Source of the DNA: an uncultured Mycoplasmatota bacterium
GTDB taxonomy: Bacteria > Bacillota_I > Bacilli_A > RF39 > UBA660
Length of the DNA: 30,705 nucleotides
Assembly (NCBI GenBank): GCA_900553765.1
Contig: USET01000003.1
Location: 1 to 30,705 of the forward strand
Reading direction: 5' to 3'
In this document: one piece after another, positions 23,719 through 30,705 of the stretch
Layout: every line of letters begins with the position of its first letter
Numbering within the stretch: the stretch's first letter is position 1
Program-made: the position numbers and the translations under genes
Notes under the pieces: generated by a model
Told to the model about the DNA's origin: nothing
Databases searched by the model: none
The model's input: the letters and a program-made list of their open reading frames with translations, nothing else

Positions 23719-25040
23719 TATTTCACCTTCTCTTTCATAAGGGCTTGAAACTGATGTTCCATATCAAATGGGAAAACAAGATAAGCATGCCCTATTGTAT
23801 TTTCCTCGATAATCGAAAGCATCGGCGTTGAATCTTCGAAATACGATACTTTCTCCATGTCGATATTCGCATATTTTAAACGAACCCCGATATCGTAGGC
23901 AAAACTTCCCATACATACGATCTTTTCGATGCTCTCATCTTGTAATAATTCAAAATTTACATCATACATCCAAGATATATCTTTGATGTTATACATGATG
24001 CTAATAGTGTTAAAGCCTAAAAACACGGTCTTCTTTCCTTTTTGATTACATATATAATCAATTGATTGATTGTAAGAAATCGGCGTATCATTTTTACTTA
24101 ATAGTAAAGTTGCCTCTACTTTTCCAATTTGAAATGTATCGAGTCGCTTTGTCTTTAATTTGAGATGGTTTAATGCATAGGCAATCTTTTCTCTATCTAC
24201 CGCCCCTGATACAAGTGCGGTTACATATCCTGCAGATAAATTGTAAATCTGATATAGCGCATTATTCTCGGTCTGAATGACTTGTCCATCGATCGTGAAA
24301 GAGCCATCGTCGTTTAATACGCTCTCATAAACGACATTAGGACGTGAAAAATCATGGTTTGGACAATGATACCCACCGATATTTCCATAGTGAAAATAAT
24401 CGAAAATTAATTTGTGATGACAAACAGGACAATAACTCAAGTCGAGTGCACCATTTGCTTTATCGCGAGAATACTTCGTCCTTCTAAGTCCATAGTAGGA
24501 AACCTTTCCCTGATGATCTAAAGCCATACGGTAGATGAGCGGATCGTCGGCATTCAAAATCAAATGGATAGAATCTGTAATATTTTCGTGAATGTCATTC
24601 CATACGATATCAAAATGACCATTTCTCGCCATTTGATCTCGTGAAATATTGTTTACGATAAAATAATCCGGTTGCATATGTTTAAATACGCGTTTCACAT
24701 ACCGTTCATCAAGCTCGATAACTAATACATCTGTTTTTACTTTCCCTGTAACTGTGGAGTTTTCCAAAAGTAAGCTAATAACCCCATCTTCCAAATTCGA
24801 TCCTTTTGAATTGTTTCCAACTGTATACCCTGCCTGTTCGTAGATCTGACAGAGAATTCCAGAAATCGATGTCTTTCCAGTCGTCCCTGTCACGCAGATC
24901 GTAATATTAGGGAGTTTAAATTTGCTTAAAATGTTGGGGCTTAATTTACGAGCAATCGTCCCTGGCAGAGAACTACCTCTTCCAAATAATTTTAGTATTC
25001 TTTGCAATATCTTAGTAAACATAATTACAAGTACTTTCAT
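23718..25040 (-). CDS. murT: MurT-like Mur ligase (lipid II isoglutaminyl synthase subunit)
   Basis: The protein has about 440 residues. It starts with an amphipathic N-terminus and GRGSSLPG, then the ATP loop GTTGKT and the segment NNISRDQMARNGHFD, all typical of MurT. A zinc ribbon is inserted in the ligase domain: residues 208, 211 and 230 (numbered from 25052) are Cys, but the fourth position is His 233 instead of the usual Cys. The C-terminal DUF1727 domain has 'DISWMYDVNFE', keeping the aspartate of the MurT active site. I prefer ATG 25040, behind GGGTGAT; ATG 25052 has no ribosome site. It leads a four-gene operon. MurT is normally essential for cell-wall amidation in Bacillota that have it. 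Confidence 0.9.
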   Translation of the reverse strand: MKVLVIMFTKILQRILKLFGRGSSLPGTIARKLSPNILSKFKLPNITICVTGTTGKTSISGILCQIYEQAGYTVGNNSKGSNLEDGVISLLLENSTVTGKVKTDVLVIELDERYVKRVFKHMQPDYFIVNNISRDQMARNGHFDIVWNDIHENITDSIHLILNADDPLIYRMALDHQGKVSYYGLRRTKYSRDKANGALDLSYCPVCHHKLIFDYFHYGNIGGYHCPNHDFSRPNVVYESVLNDDGSFTIDGQVIQTENNALYQIYNLSAGYVTALVSGAVDREKIAYALNHLKLKTKRLDTFQIGKVEATLLLSKNDTPISYNQSIDYICNQKGKKTVFLGFNTISIMYNIKDISWMYDVNFELLQDESIEKIVCMGSFAYDIGVRLKYANIDMEKVSYFEDSTPMLSIIEENTIGHAYLVFPFDMEHQFQALMKEKVK

Positions 25041-25071
25041 CTCATCACCCATTTCATACTAACTATAAAAT

Positions 25072-25101
25072 ATTATAAAACGAAATCGACTTATTTTTCA
25101 A
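25072..25101 (-). promoter_or_regulatory. Promoter of the murT operon
   Basis: TTGAAA (25096-25101), an 18-base spacer and TATAAT (25072-25077) lie 32 bases before the preferred murT start. Confidence 0.75.
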
Positions 25102-25102
25102 A

Positions 25103-25144
25103 TAAAAACGGAGTATGAATCTTCATATTCCTTTGATCGTTTTT
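25103..25144 (-). terminator. Long hairpin with T-run upstream of the murT promoter
   Basis: GGAATATGAA pairs with TTCATACTCC (one mismatch), and outside it AAAAAC pairs with GTTTTT, with a 7-base bulge on one side. TTTTTATTT follows on the minus strand. It may end an unseen short transcript or back up the ABC terminator. The stretch 25145-25300 between the two hairpins holds no gene I can support. Confidence 0.5.
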
Positions 25145-25300
25145 ATCCACAATGCGATGTGCAGATTGTTAGGCAGGCGTATAAACTATTATATTCCTTG
25201 ATATTTTAAGTACTTTTACTCTCGACAAGCATCGTTTTTTTCTTCTCTTTGCTTTACCATATAAAGTCAATTGCACAACGTCAAGTAAATGTCTATTTAA

Positions 25301-25333
25301 ACAAAAAGAAGTGGGATTATTCTTCCACTTCTT
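25301..25333 (-). terminator. Rho-independent terminator of the ABC exporter operon
   Basis: The stem AAGAAGTGG/CCACTTCTT (25306-25314 with 25325-25333) is followed by TTTTTG on the minus strand. It starts inside the last codons (FEEVEE) of the exporter gene. Confidence 0.85.
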
Positions 25334-27134
25334 CGAATTGTGAATTATACAACTTCGCATAGAATCCATCTTTGGCAAGCAATTCTTCGTGGTTTCCAGT
25401 CTCGACGATATCTCCTTCGTTCATAACGATAATGAGATCTGCATTTTTAATCGTCGATAGACGGTGTGCGATGATGAAACTTGTTCTACCTTCCATCAAT
25501 TTATCCATCGCATCTTGGATCAACAACTCTGTTCTCGTATCAACACTACTTGTTGCCTCATCCAAGATCAATACTTTTGGATCTGCTAGAATCACACGAG
25601 CGATCGTAAGTAATTGTTTCTGACCACCAGAGATGTTATCTGCTTCTTCGTTGATGATCATATCGTATCCATCTGGTAACGTACGGATAAAGTGATCGAC
25701 ACTTGCTGTTTTACAAGCTTCTCTTACTTCATCTAAAGATGCATCTAATTTTCCGTAGCGAATATTATCCGCAATCGTCCCACTAAATAGCCAAGTGTCT
25801 TGCAATACCATTCCAAAGATAGAACGAAGATCTTGACGTTTGAAATCACGTACATCGTGTCCATCTACTAAAATTGCACCACTATTGACATCGTAAAAAC
25901 GCATTAAAAGCTTAATCATCGTAGACTTACCAGCTCCAGTAGGTCCAACGATTGCGACTTTCGCCCCTTGTTTTACCTTCGCACTAAAGTCTTTGATGAT
26001 GATACGATCTTCATTGTAACCGAATTGAACATGCTTAAACTCGATGTTTCCTTTGATCTTATCTACAGGAAGTGGCTTTGTTGCAGTTTCAACTTCCTCT
26101 TTTTCATCTAGGAACTCAAATACTCTCTCGCTTGCCGCCAGTGCTTGTTGTACCATGTTCATAATTTGTGATAACTGGCTAATCTGCTGCATGAATGTCC
26201 TTGCGTATTGTGTAAAAGATAAAATATCTCCTACTGCAATCTTATCTTTGATTACCATGTACCCACCTAAGATTGATACGACGACATAACTTAAGTTTCC
26301 GATAAATTGCATAATTGGATGCATCATCGTAGATAAGAATTGACTCTTCCATGCTGAATCGTATAGATCGTGATTGATTTCGTTAAAGTGAACACTTGCT
26401 TTATCTTCTCCATTAAATGCTTTTACGATATCGTGTCCACCGTAGATTTCCTCTACGTGACCATTCATATCACCTAAGAATTTTTGCTGATTCAAGAAGT
26501 GAATCTGACTCTTCTTCATAACGGTACCTAAAACGATCATGCAGAATGGTACGATTAACAAGACGACGATTGCCATTGGAATATTGATCGATACCATCAT
26601 GATGAAGATTCCGATCAAAGTTGCAATACTTGTAATAATCGATGTGATACTTTGATTCAAACTTTGCGTCAACATATCGACGTCATTTGTAATACGAGAA
26701 AGTACCTCTCCATGTGTTTTCGTATCGAAAAATTTCATCGGTAAATGATTGATTTTTTCTATTAAATCTTTACGTAAATTATAAGAGATCTTAGCAGAGA
26801 CATTGCTCATGATAAAACCTTGGATAAATGAGAAGAACAAACTTACGATATAAAGAGCAACCAATACGAGAATAATTTGATTGATTTTATCAAAGTCGAT
26901 TCCACCGGTTCCACTGATCTTTAACATAAGGCCATTAAATATTTCAGTCGTAATATTTCCTAATATCTTCGGTCCTATGATCGTAAATACAGTCGAACCA
27001 ATGGCAAATAAAATGACGAACAATAATGAAATTTTATACTGTTTTAAAAGCCCCCACAATTTTAAAGAGGTCCCCTTTATGTCCTTTACTTTGACAGGGG
27101 CGTTGTTTTTAGGACCTGGTCCATGATTATTCAT
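25317..27134 (-). CDS. ABC exporter half-transporter, catalytically complete subunit
   Basis: The 605-residue protein has a six-helix exporter domain followed by an ATPase domain. Walker A GPTGAGKST is near residue 400, the signature NISGGQKQ near 503, Walker B VLILDEATSSVD near 524 with its catalytic Glu, and the H-loop IAHRLST near 557. The N-terminus is a Pro/Asn-rich cytoplasmic tail of about 25 residues. It overlaps the upstream half-transporter by ATGAATAA and has AGGAGG 9 bases upstream. The pair matches heterodimeric multidrug-type exporters (LmrCD, BmrCD, TM287/288), in which this subunit supplies the working Walker B. Regulation is probably through the TetR gene at the head of the operon. 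The exported compound is not known. Confidence 0.93.
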   Translation of the reverse strand: MNNHGPGPKNNAPVKVKDIKGTSLKLWGLLKQYKISLLFVILFAIGSTVFTIIGPKILGNITTEIFNGLMLKISGTGGIDFDKINQIILVLVALYIVSLFFSFIQGFIMSNVSAKISYNLRKDLIEKINHLPMKFFDTKTHGEVLSRITNDVDMLTQSLNQSITSIITSIATLIGIFIMMVSINIPMAIVVLLIVPFCMIVLGTVMKKSQIHFLNQQKFLGDMNGHVEEIYGGHDIVKAFNGEDKASVHFNEINHDLYDSAWKSQFLSTMMHPIMQFIGNLSYVVVSILGGYMVIKDKIAVGDILSFTQYARTFMQQISQLSQIMNMVQQALAASERVFEFLDEKEEVETATKPLPVDKIKGNIEFKHVQFGYNEDRIIIKDFSAKVKQGAKVAIVGPTGAGKSTMIKLLMRFYDVNSGAILVDGHDVRDFKRQDLRSIFGMVLQDTWLFSGTIADNIRYGKLDASLDEVREACKTASVDHFIRTLPDGYDMIINEEADNISGGQKQLLTIARVILADPKVLILDEATSSVDTRTELLIQDAMDKLMEGRTSFIIAHRLSTIKNADLIIVMNEGDIVETGNHEELLAKDGFYAKLYNSQFEEVEE

Positions 27135-29286
27135 AATCTAACTCCTCCTTACTTAATTGTGATAATGCAATTTCGCGGTAAACGTCACACGTCTTCATAA
27201 GTTCTTGGTGTGTACCTTTTCCTGCAACTTCACCTTCATTTAATACGATGATCTCATCTGCATTCATGATCGTACTAATACGTTGAGCAACGATTAAAAC
27301 AGTCTTTTTCTTCGTAATTTTAGCAAGTTCCGCACGCAATTTAGCATCCGTCTTAAAATCAAGCGCTGAGAAACTGTCGTCGAAGACAAAGATATCTGGA
27401 TCTTTGGCAAGTGCACGAGCGATGGCAAGACGTTGTTTTTGACCACCACTGACGTTTGTTCCACCTTGGCTAATTGGTGCTTGATATCCTTTTTCCTGTG
27501 CTTCGATAAATTCTGTCGCCTGCGCAACGCGGGCACTTTCCTTCATCATCTTGTCAGTAATATGATCGTTGCCATATTTGATATTCGATTCGATCGTCCC
27601 ACTGAATAAAACCCCTTTTTGTGGAACAAATCCAATTTTATCGCGTAACTCGTGAACGCCAACTTCACGAATATCAACTCCATCGACCAAAATACTTCCT
27701 TTCGAAACATCGAAGAATCTCGGAATTAAGTTGACAACAGTCGATTTTCCACTTCCGGTACTTCCGATAAATGCCGTCGTCTTCCCAGGTTCTGCGACAA
27801 AGTTGATATCAGTAAGAACATCATAGTCGGCATCCGGATAACGGAAACATACATTTTTAAATTCTACCGTTCCACGTTTCTTTGGATCGAACGCTTTCTT
27901 TACTTTTGGATCCTTAATTGCGATATCATGCTCTAACACTTCGTTAATACGTTTCGCACTAACACTTGCTCTCGGCAACATAATACTCATCATAGAGATC
28001 ATTAAGAATGCCATGATAATTTGCATTGTATACTGAATGTAAGCCATGATGTCTCCTACTTGCATTGTACCTGTATCGACACCATTTGCTCCCTTCCATA
28101 CGATAAGTAAACAAATCATATTCATGATAAACATCATCGCTGGCATCATAAATGACATCGTACGTCCGACAAAACGTGTAAGTCTCGTTAAACGATCGTT
28201 AACTCCATCGAAGCGTTCTTCCTCGTGTTTCTCGTTTGCAAAAGCACGTACGACTGGAAGTCCCGTTAAAATTTCTCTCGTTACTTGATTCAAGCGGTCT
28301 ACCATCTTTTGCATTTTCTTCATCTTTGGCATTGCAATTCCAAACATCACGATAACGAGAATAGAAATAGATAGAACTGCAATTCCGATAATATACGTCA
28401 TGCTTGCGTTGGTATTCATCGCTTTGATCAGTCCTCCGACAGCAATGATCGGCGCATAGAATACAACACGAAGTAAGAATACAATTACCATCTGAACCTG
28501 TTGAATATCGTTTGTCGTTCTCGTAATCAAACTAGACGCACTTAACTCTTTCATCTCTGTTTTTGAAAAATCTAGTACTTTATGGAATACCTTTTCACGA
28601 AGTGTCTTAGAAAGACGAGCTGCCATACGTGAACCAATAAAGACGATTAAAATTCCATCCAACATGATGATAAGTGCAAGTCCTAACATCTTTGCACCTG
28701 TAATAAAGATGTAGTTTGTTTGCATTTGATCTGTATCGACACCAATTCGAACGAGTTCCGTCTTACTATACGCTACAGCAGCTTGATCGACAATCGTCTC
28801 TGGAATGTCTTCCATCTTCTTGTCGATTTCTTTCATCATTTCTTTCTTTTGTGCTTCTGGCATAACAGAAAGCATTTGAAATAAATCTACCCCTTCTGGT
28901 AGTTGTAACATCTTACTTGCTTCAGGATCAGATGCGTAAGAAATCAACATCATCGGTTCTGCAAGAATGTCACCTAATTTCTCTTGATCTACACCATCTT
29001 TTCGCTTGTAAATAGTCTCGTCTTTGTAAGAACCATCTTTTTCGTAAGACTTTGCTACGTATTTTTGATCCTTTTCATCTAGGAAAAGCATTATTTTTTG
29101 ATAAGTACTTTCTCCCATCTCCGTAATTGCAGCATTCTCGATCCCACTTTGCTGTACTCCGACATTGACGATCTTCGAAGTATATTCAGGTAAAGTTAAA
29201 TCGCACCAAGCTTGCAAAAATAAAAGTAAGATGATCGCTAAGATAGAAAGGATCGAACTTTTCAAATATCTAAATACTTTTAGCAT
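27127..29286 (-). CDS. ABC exporter half-transporter with degenerate ATP site and extracellular insert
   Basis: The 719-residue partner subunit has Walker A GSTGSGKST near residue 512 and signature NVSGGQKQ near 616. Its Walker B reads FVFDDSFSALD (catalytic Glu replaced by Asp), and the H-loop reads VAQRIST (His replaced by Gln). These are the changes expected in the non-hydrolysing site of heterodimeric exporters. Between the first and second membrane helices, about residues 38-180, lies a charged insert that should face outward. It contains Lys/Glu-rich helices and is absent from the 605-residue partner. The insert accounts for the extra length over the usual 570-600. Its ATG overlaps the tetR stop (ATGCTAA), with GGAGGAG just upstream. 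Confidence 0.93.
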   Translation of the reverse strand: MLKVFRYLKSSILSILAIILLLFLQAWCDLTLPEYTSKIVNVGVQQSGIENAAITEMGESTYQKIMLFLDEKDQKYVAKSYEKDGSYKDETIYKRKDGVDQEKLGDILAEPMMLISYASDPEASKMLQLPEGVDLFQMLSVMPEAQKKEMMKEIDKKMEDIPETIVDQAAVAYSKTELVRIGVDTDQMQTNYIFITGAKMLGLALIIMLDGILIVFIGSRMAARLSKTLREKVFHKVLDFSKTEMKELSASSLITRTTNDIQQVQMVIVFLLRVVFYAPIIAVGGLIKAMNTNASMTYIIGIAVLSISILVIVMFGIAMPKMKKMQKMVDRLNQVTREILTGLPVVRAFANEKHEEERFDGVNDRLTRLTRFVGRTMSFMMPAMMFIMNMICLLIVWKGANGVDTGTMQVGDIMAYIQYTMQIIMAFLMISMMSIMLPRASVSAKRINEVLEHDIAIKDPKVKKAFDPKKRGTVEFKNVCFRYPDADYDVLTDINFVAEPGKTTAFIGSTGSGKSTVVNLIPRFFDVSKGSILVDGVDIREVGVHELRDKIGFVPQKGVLFSGTIESNIKYGNDHITDKMMKESARVAQATEFIEAQEKGYQAPISQGGTNVSGGQKQRLAIARALAKDPDIFVFDDSFSALDFKTDAKLRAELAKITKKKTVLIVAQRISTIMNADEIIVLNEGEVAGKGTHQELMKTCDVYREIALSQLSKEELDYE

Positions 29287-29903
29287 ATTTCTCCTCCCTT
29301 TGATTGATAGAAACCATTTTTCAAAAAATTCAATTGTCTTTTAAACTTTTCCAGTGCTTCTTCCTTTGTAAGCCCAAACTTTAAAATTGCCACTAAATTA
29401 TGAATGAACATCATGTGAATCAAATCGACAATCTCAGATAGGTCTTCCTTTGACTTCAACTTTAACTTTGTAAAATCGACATGCTCGAACATCTGCGATA
29501 AGACCGCATTTTTTAACTCGTGCTTTTTGAAAAAAGAATCGTTTTTGAAATCTGTATTCATAATCATTCGATGAAAAAAATCTCGGTTTTTGTCCGTTCT
29601 TATCTTATAAATGACAGTCTCAAATAATGCAAGATACGTATCGATTAAATCACCATCATGTTCTTGTAATATCTTCGTAAATCCTTCTTCTAGCTTTTTC
29701 TCATGTGTCTTTAAAAGATAGCTATATAAATCTTCCTTATCTTTAAAGTACATATAAAAACTACCGCGAGGAATTCCTGCATTCATAATAATTTGATTGA
29801 TGGAAGCTTCATGAAAAGGAACACGGCTAAACTCTTTCATTGCTGAAGCTAAAATGCAATCTTGTTTTTCTTTTGGCAATCTAAAAAAAGTCTCTGTCGG
29901 CAT
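29280..29903 (-). CDS. TetR-family regulator of the ABC exporter operon
   Basis: The 207-residue repressor has an N-terminal helix-turn-helix at about residues 25-50 (EASINQIIMNAGIPRGSFYMYF), the standard TetR DNA-binding form. An all-helical ligand-binding and dimer domain follows. It is the first gene of the operon and overlaps the first exporter gene. A palindrome lies in the spacer of its own promoter, so it very likely represses itself and the exporter and is released by a ligand that may be an exporter substrate (inference). AGGTG precedes the ATG by about five bases. Confidence 0.93.
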   Translation of the reverse strand: MPTETFFRLPKEKQDCILASAMKEFSRVPFHEASINQIIMNAGIPRGSFYMYFKDKEDLYSYLLKTHEKKLEEGFTKILQEHDGDLIDTYLALFETVIYKIRTDKNRDFFHRMIMNTDFKNDSFFKKHELKNAVLSQMFEHVDFTKLKLKSKEDLSEIVDLIHMMFIHNLVAILKFGLTKEEALEKFKRQLNFLKNGFYQSKGGEIC

Positions 29904-29939
29904 CTGGCACCTACTTTCTGAAAAATAGTCACATGTTAC

Positions 29940-29968
29940 ATTATATATGACAGGGTGTCATGTGTCAA
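29940..29968 (-). promoter_or_regulatory. Consensus promoter of the tetR-exporter operon
   Basis: TTGACA (29963-29968), exactly 17 bases, and TATAAT (29940-29945) make a full-consensus promoter 37 bases before the tetR start. Such strength implies that tight repression is needed. Confidence 0.93.
29947..29961. promoter_or_regulatory. Likely TetR operator inside the promoter spacer
   Basis: ATGACA-GGG-TGTCAT is a perfect 6-bp inverted repeat around a 3-base centre. It fills nearly the whole spacer between -35 and -10. Related CACATG/CATGTG half-sites at 29930-29936 and 29960-29965 may extend it. Confidence 0.75.
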
Positions 29969-29993
29969 CCAAAATAATTATATTTACCACAAT

Positions 29994-30022
29994 TTTACAT
30001 ATTCCTCTTCTTGTGCTATAAT
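29994..30022 (+). promoter_or_regulatory. Promoter of the divergent plus-strand gene
   Basis: TTTACA (29994-29999), 17 bases and TATAAT (30017-30022) with an upstream TGC lie 25 bases before the GTG start. Its -35 is 32 bases from the operator. Confidence 0.85.
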
Positions 30023-30047
30023 ACACAGCCAAAAGGAGGGGGTTACT

Positions 30048-30581
30048 GTGGATACATATCTATTTTTAAAAAAATTCTTACAAGAGATGGATGAAACATT
30101 TTCCTATGGTTGGTGGGATGAAAATAATATTTGTCACAAAGAGACGATGGAAAATTTCCACGAATTATATCGTACTTCTTCGTTAGAACAAGCAGCTAAA
30201 AATCATGTGGGAAGTTGTGTCGAACAATCTTTATATCAAAGAGAGTACTTTACTTATCATAATCTTCCAACGAAACTTTATACTCTCGTTTCTAAAAAAA
30301 CAGGTGGAACAGACGCTGACTTTCGTATACATTGTTTTACTTTAGTATTTAAAGATAACCTCGTCTACCACTTCGAACATGCTAATTTTTTCGATAAAAA
30401 GGTAGCTATCTACCCAAATAAAGAAAGAGCGTTTACTAAACTTAAAAAGCTATATAGTATCGGTGATACCGCAGATACAGCAATATACGAAACGGACGAT
30501 ATACCTGTAGGTTTATCTTTACAAGAATTGAAACAAACGGTAGAAAAAAAGAAACCGCAAAAACAATTTTATATCGTATAA
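30048..30581 (+). CDS. Transglutaminase/papain-like fold protein of unknown function, GTG start
   Basis: This 177-residue soluble protein is the only plus-strand gene. NHVGSCVEQ places a Cys at residue 57 at the start of a helix, RIHCFTLV has His 95 at the start of a strand, and YHFEHANF has Glu/His at 110-111. The Cys-helix, His-strand, acidic-or-His-strand order and spacing resemble the transglutaminase/papain-like cysteine hydrolase fold. I cannot name a family or substrate. There is no signal peptide. The frame is open upstream to 29955, but the GTG at 30048, six bases after GGAGGGGG and after the TATAAT, is clearly the start. It shares its upstream region with the TetR operon, so co-regulation is possible. 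Confidence 0.8.
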   Translation: MDTYLFLKKFLQEMDETFSYGWWDENNICHKETMENFHELYRTSSLEQAAKNHVGSCVEQSLYQREYFTYHNLPTKLYTLVSKKTGGTDADFRIHCFTLVFKDNLVYHFEHANFFDKKVAIYPNKERAFTKLKKLYSIGDTADTAIYETDDIPVGLSLQELKQTVEKKKPQKQFYIV

Positions 30582-30583
30582 CA

Positions 30584-30612
30584 AAAGCAACCTAACGGTT
30601 GCTTTCTTTTTT
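30584..30612. terminator. Bidirectional terminator between convergent genes
   Basis: The stem AAAGCAACC/GGTTGCTTT (30584-30592 with 30597-30605) with loop TAAC is followed on the plus strand by CTTTTTT. On the minus strand it is followed by TTTTGTT, so it also serves fhs. Confidence 0.88.
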
Positions 30613-30705
30613 AAAATAACCCGACGATTGTCCCGTCTTTTTTGATATCGATTTTCTCGTAATTTGGGTGTTTTGGTAACCCTGGCATCGTCATAATGTT
30701 TCCCA
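30611..30705 (-). CDS. fhs: Formate-tetrahydrofolate ligase, C-terminal end (cut by window edge)
   Basis: The last 30 codons are visible. They read [18 protein letters not shown] and end in DGTIVGLF followed by [12 protein letters not shown] and the final I-x-GLF are the hallmark C-terminus of FTHFS, which makes 10-formyl-tetrahydrofolate from formate, ATP and tetrahydrofolate. The rest lies beyond the window. It converges on the plus-strand gene and shares its terminator. Confidence 0.92.
   Translation of the reverse strand, partial: GNIMTMPGLPKHPNYEKIDIKKDGTIVGLF

Noticed and set aside
25169..25378. A 69-codon minus-strand frame between the exporter and murT
   Set aside because: It overlaps the exporter end and terminator in another frame, has no ribosome site, and its product looks random and Lys/Arg-rich.
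29280..29903. TetR gene and exporter as a recent mobile resistance island
   Set aside because: Base composition and spacing match the neighbours, and there are no transposase, repeats or attachment sites.
29955..30047. Upstream extension of the plus-strand gene from ATG 29955
   Set aside because: It would start inside the tetR promoter and upstream of this gene's own -10; the GTG at 30048 follows a strong ribosome site.

Overview
The window looks like a compact chromosomal segment from a low-GC Gram-positive-type bacterium (Bacillota, or the wall-bearing relatives of the Mollicutes such as the RF39/Erysipelotrichia-like gut lineages; the placement is inference). Supporting signs are AT-rich DNA, strong GGAGG-type ribosome sites, TTG and GTG starts, a SAM-I riboswitch, AddAB rather than RecBCD, a MurT/GatD pair, and an SMC protein with short coiled-coil arms. 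TGA appears to work as a stop codon: several genes end in TGA exactly where the next gene starts. Almost everything is on the minus strand; only one gene, at 30048-30581, is on the plus strand. I saw no insertion sequence, phage, CRISPR array, tRNA or rRNA.

Layout, left to right (transcription mostly runs right to left). 1-279: start of an ABC-F ATPase gene, cut by the window edge. 420-1976: two unrecognised genes, a soluble protein with a possible HopA1-like region and a small membrane protein whose promoter carries a perfect palindrome. 2026-5156: a surface-protein/glycosyltransferase module (membrane-anchored secreted protein, GT2 enzyme, GT-C membrane enzyme). 5255-9932: smc, an orphan gene coupled to tcdA, and a zinc-ribbon/TM2 membrane protein. 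10049-11754: metK with its SAM-I riboswitch, preceded by a 164-nt structured RNA candidate with its own promoter (possibly 6S-like) and a short gene remnant. 11755-14339: a TtcA-like tRNA thiolase gene, then uppP translationally coupled to a DUF368/PopT undecaprenyl-phosphate translocase gene. 14396-19967: addA and a short addB. 20017-25040: a tightly packed operon of murT, a gatD-like gene, a GltS-type glutamate transporter and a YtcJ-like amidohydrolase. 25317-29903: a tetR-regulated heterodimeric ABC exporter. 30048-30581: a divergent gene with a cysteine-protease/transglutaminase-like Cys-His pattern. 30611-30705: the end of fhs.

Several themes link the genes. Undecaprenyl-phosphate recycling (PopT, UppP) supplies the lipid carrier for wall synthesis and probably for the polyprenyl-linked glycosylation suggested by the GT2/GT-C pair. 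MurT/GatD would act on lipid II, but this GatD lacks both the cysteine and the histidine expected for glutamine hydrolysis, and it is co-transcribed with a glutamate-type transporter and an amidohydrolase. That operon and the structured RNA upstream of metK are the two places most likely to hold undescribed biology.
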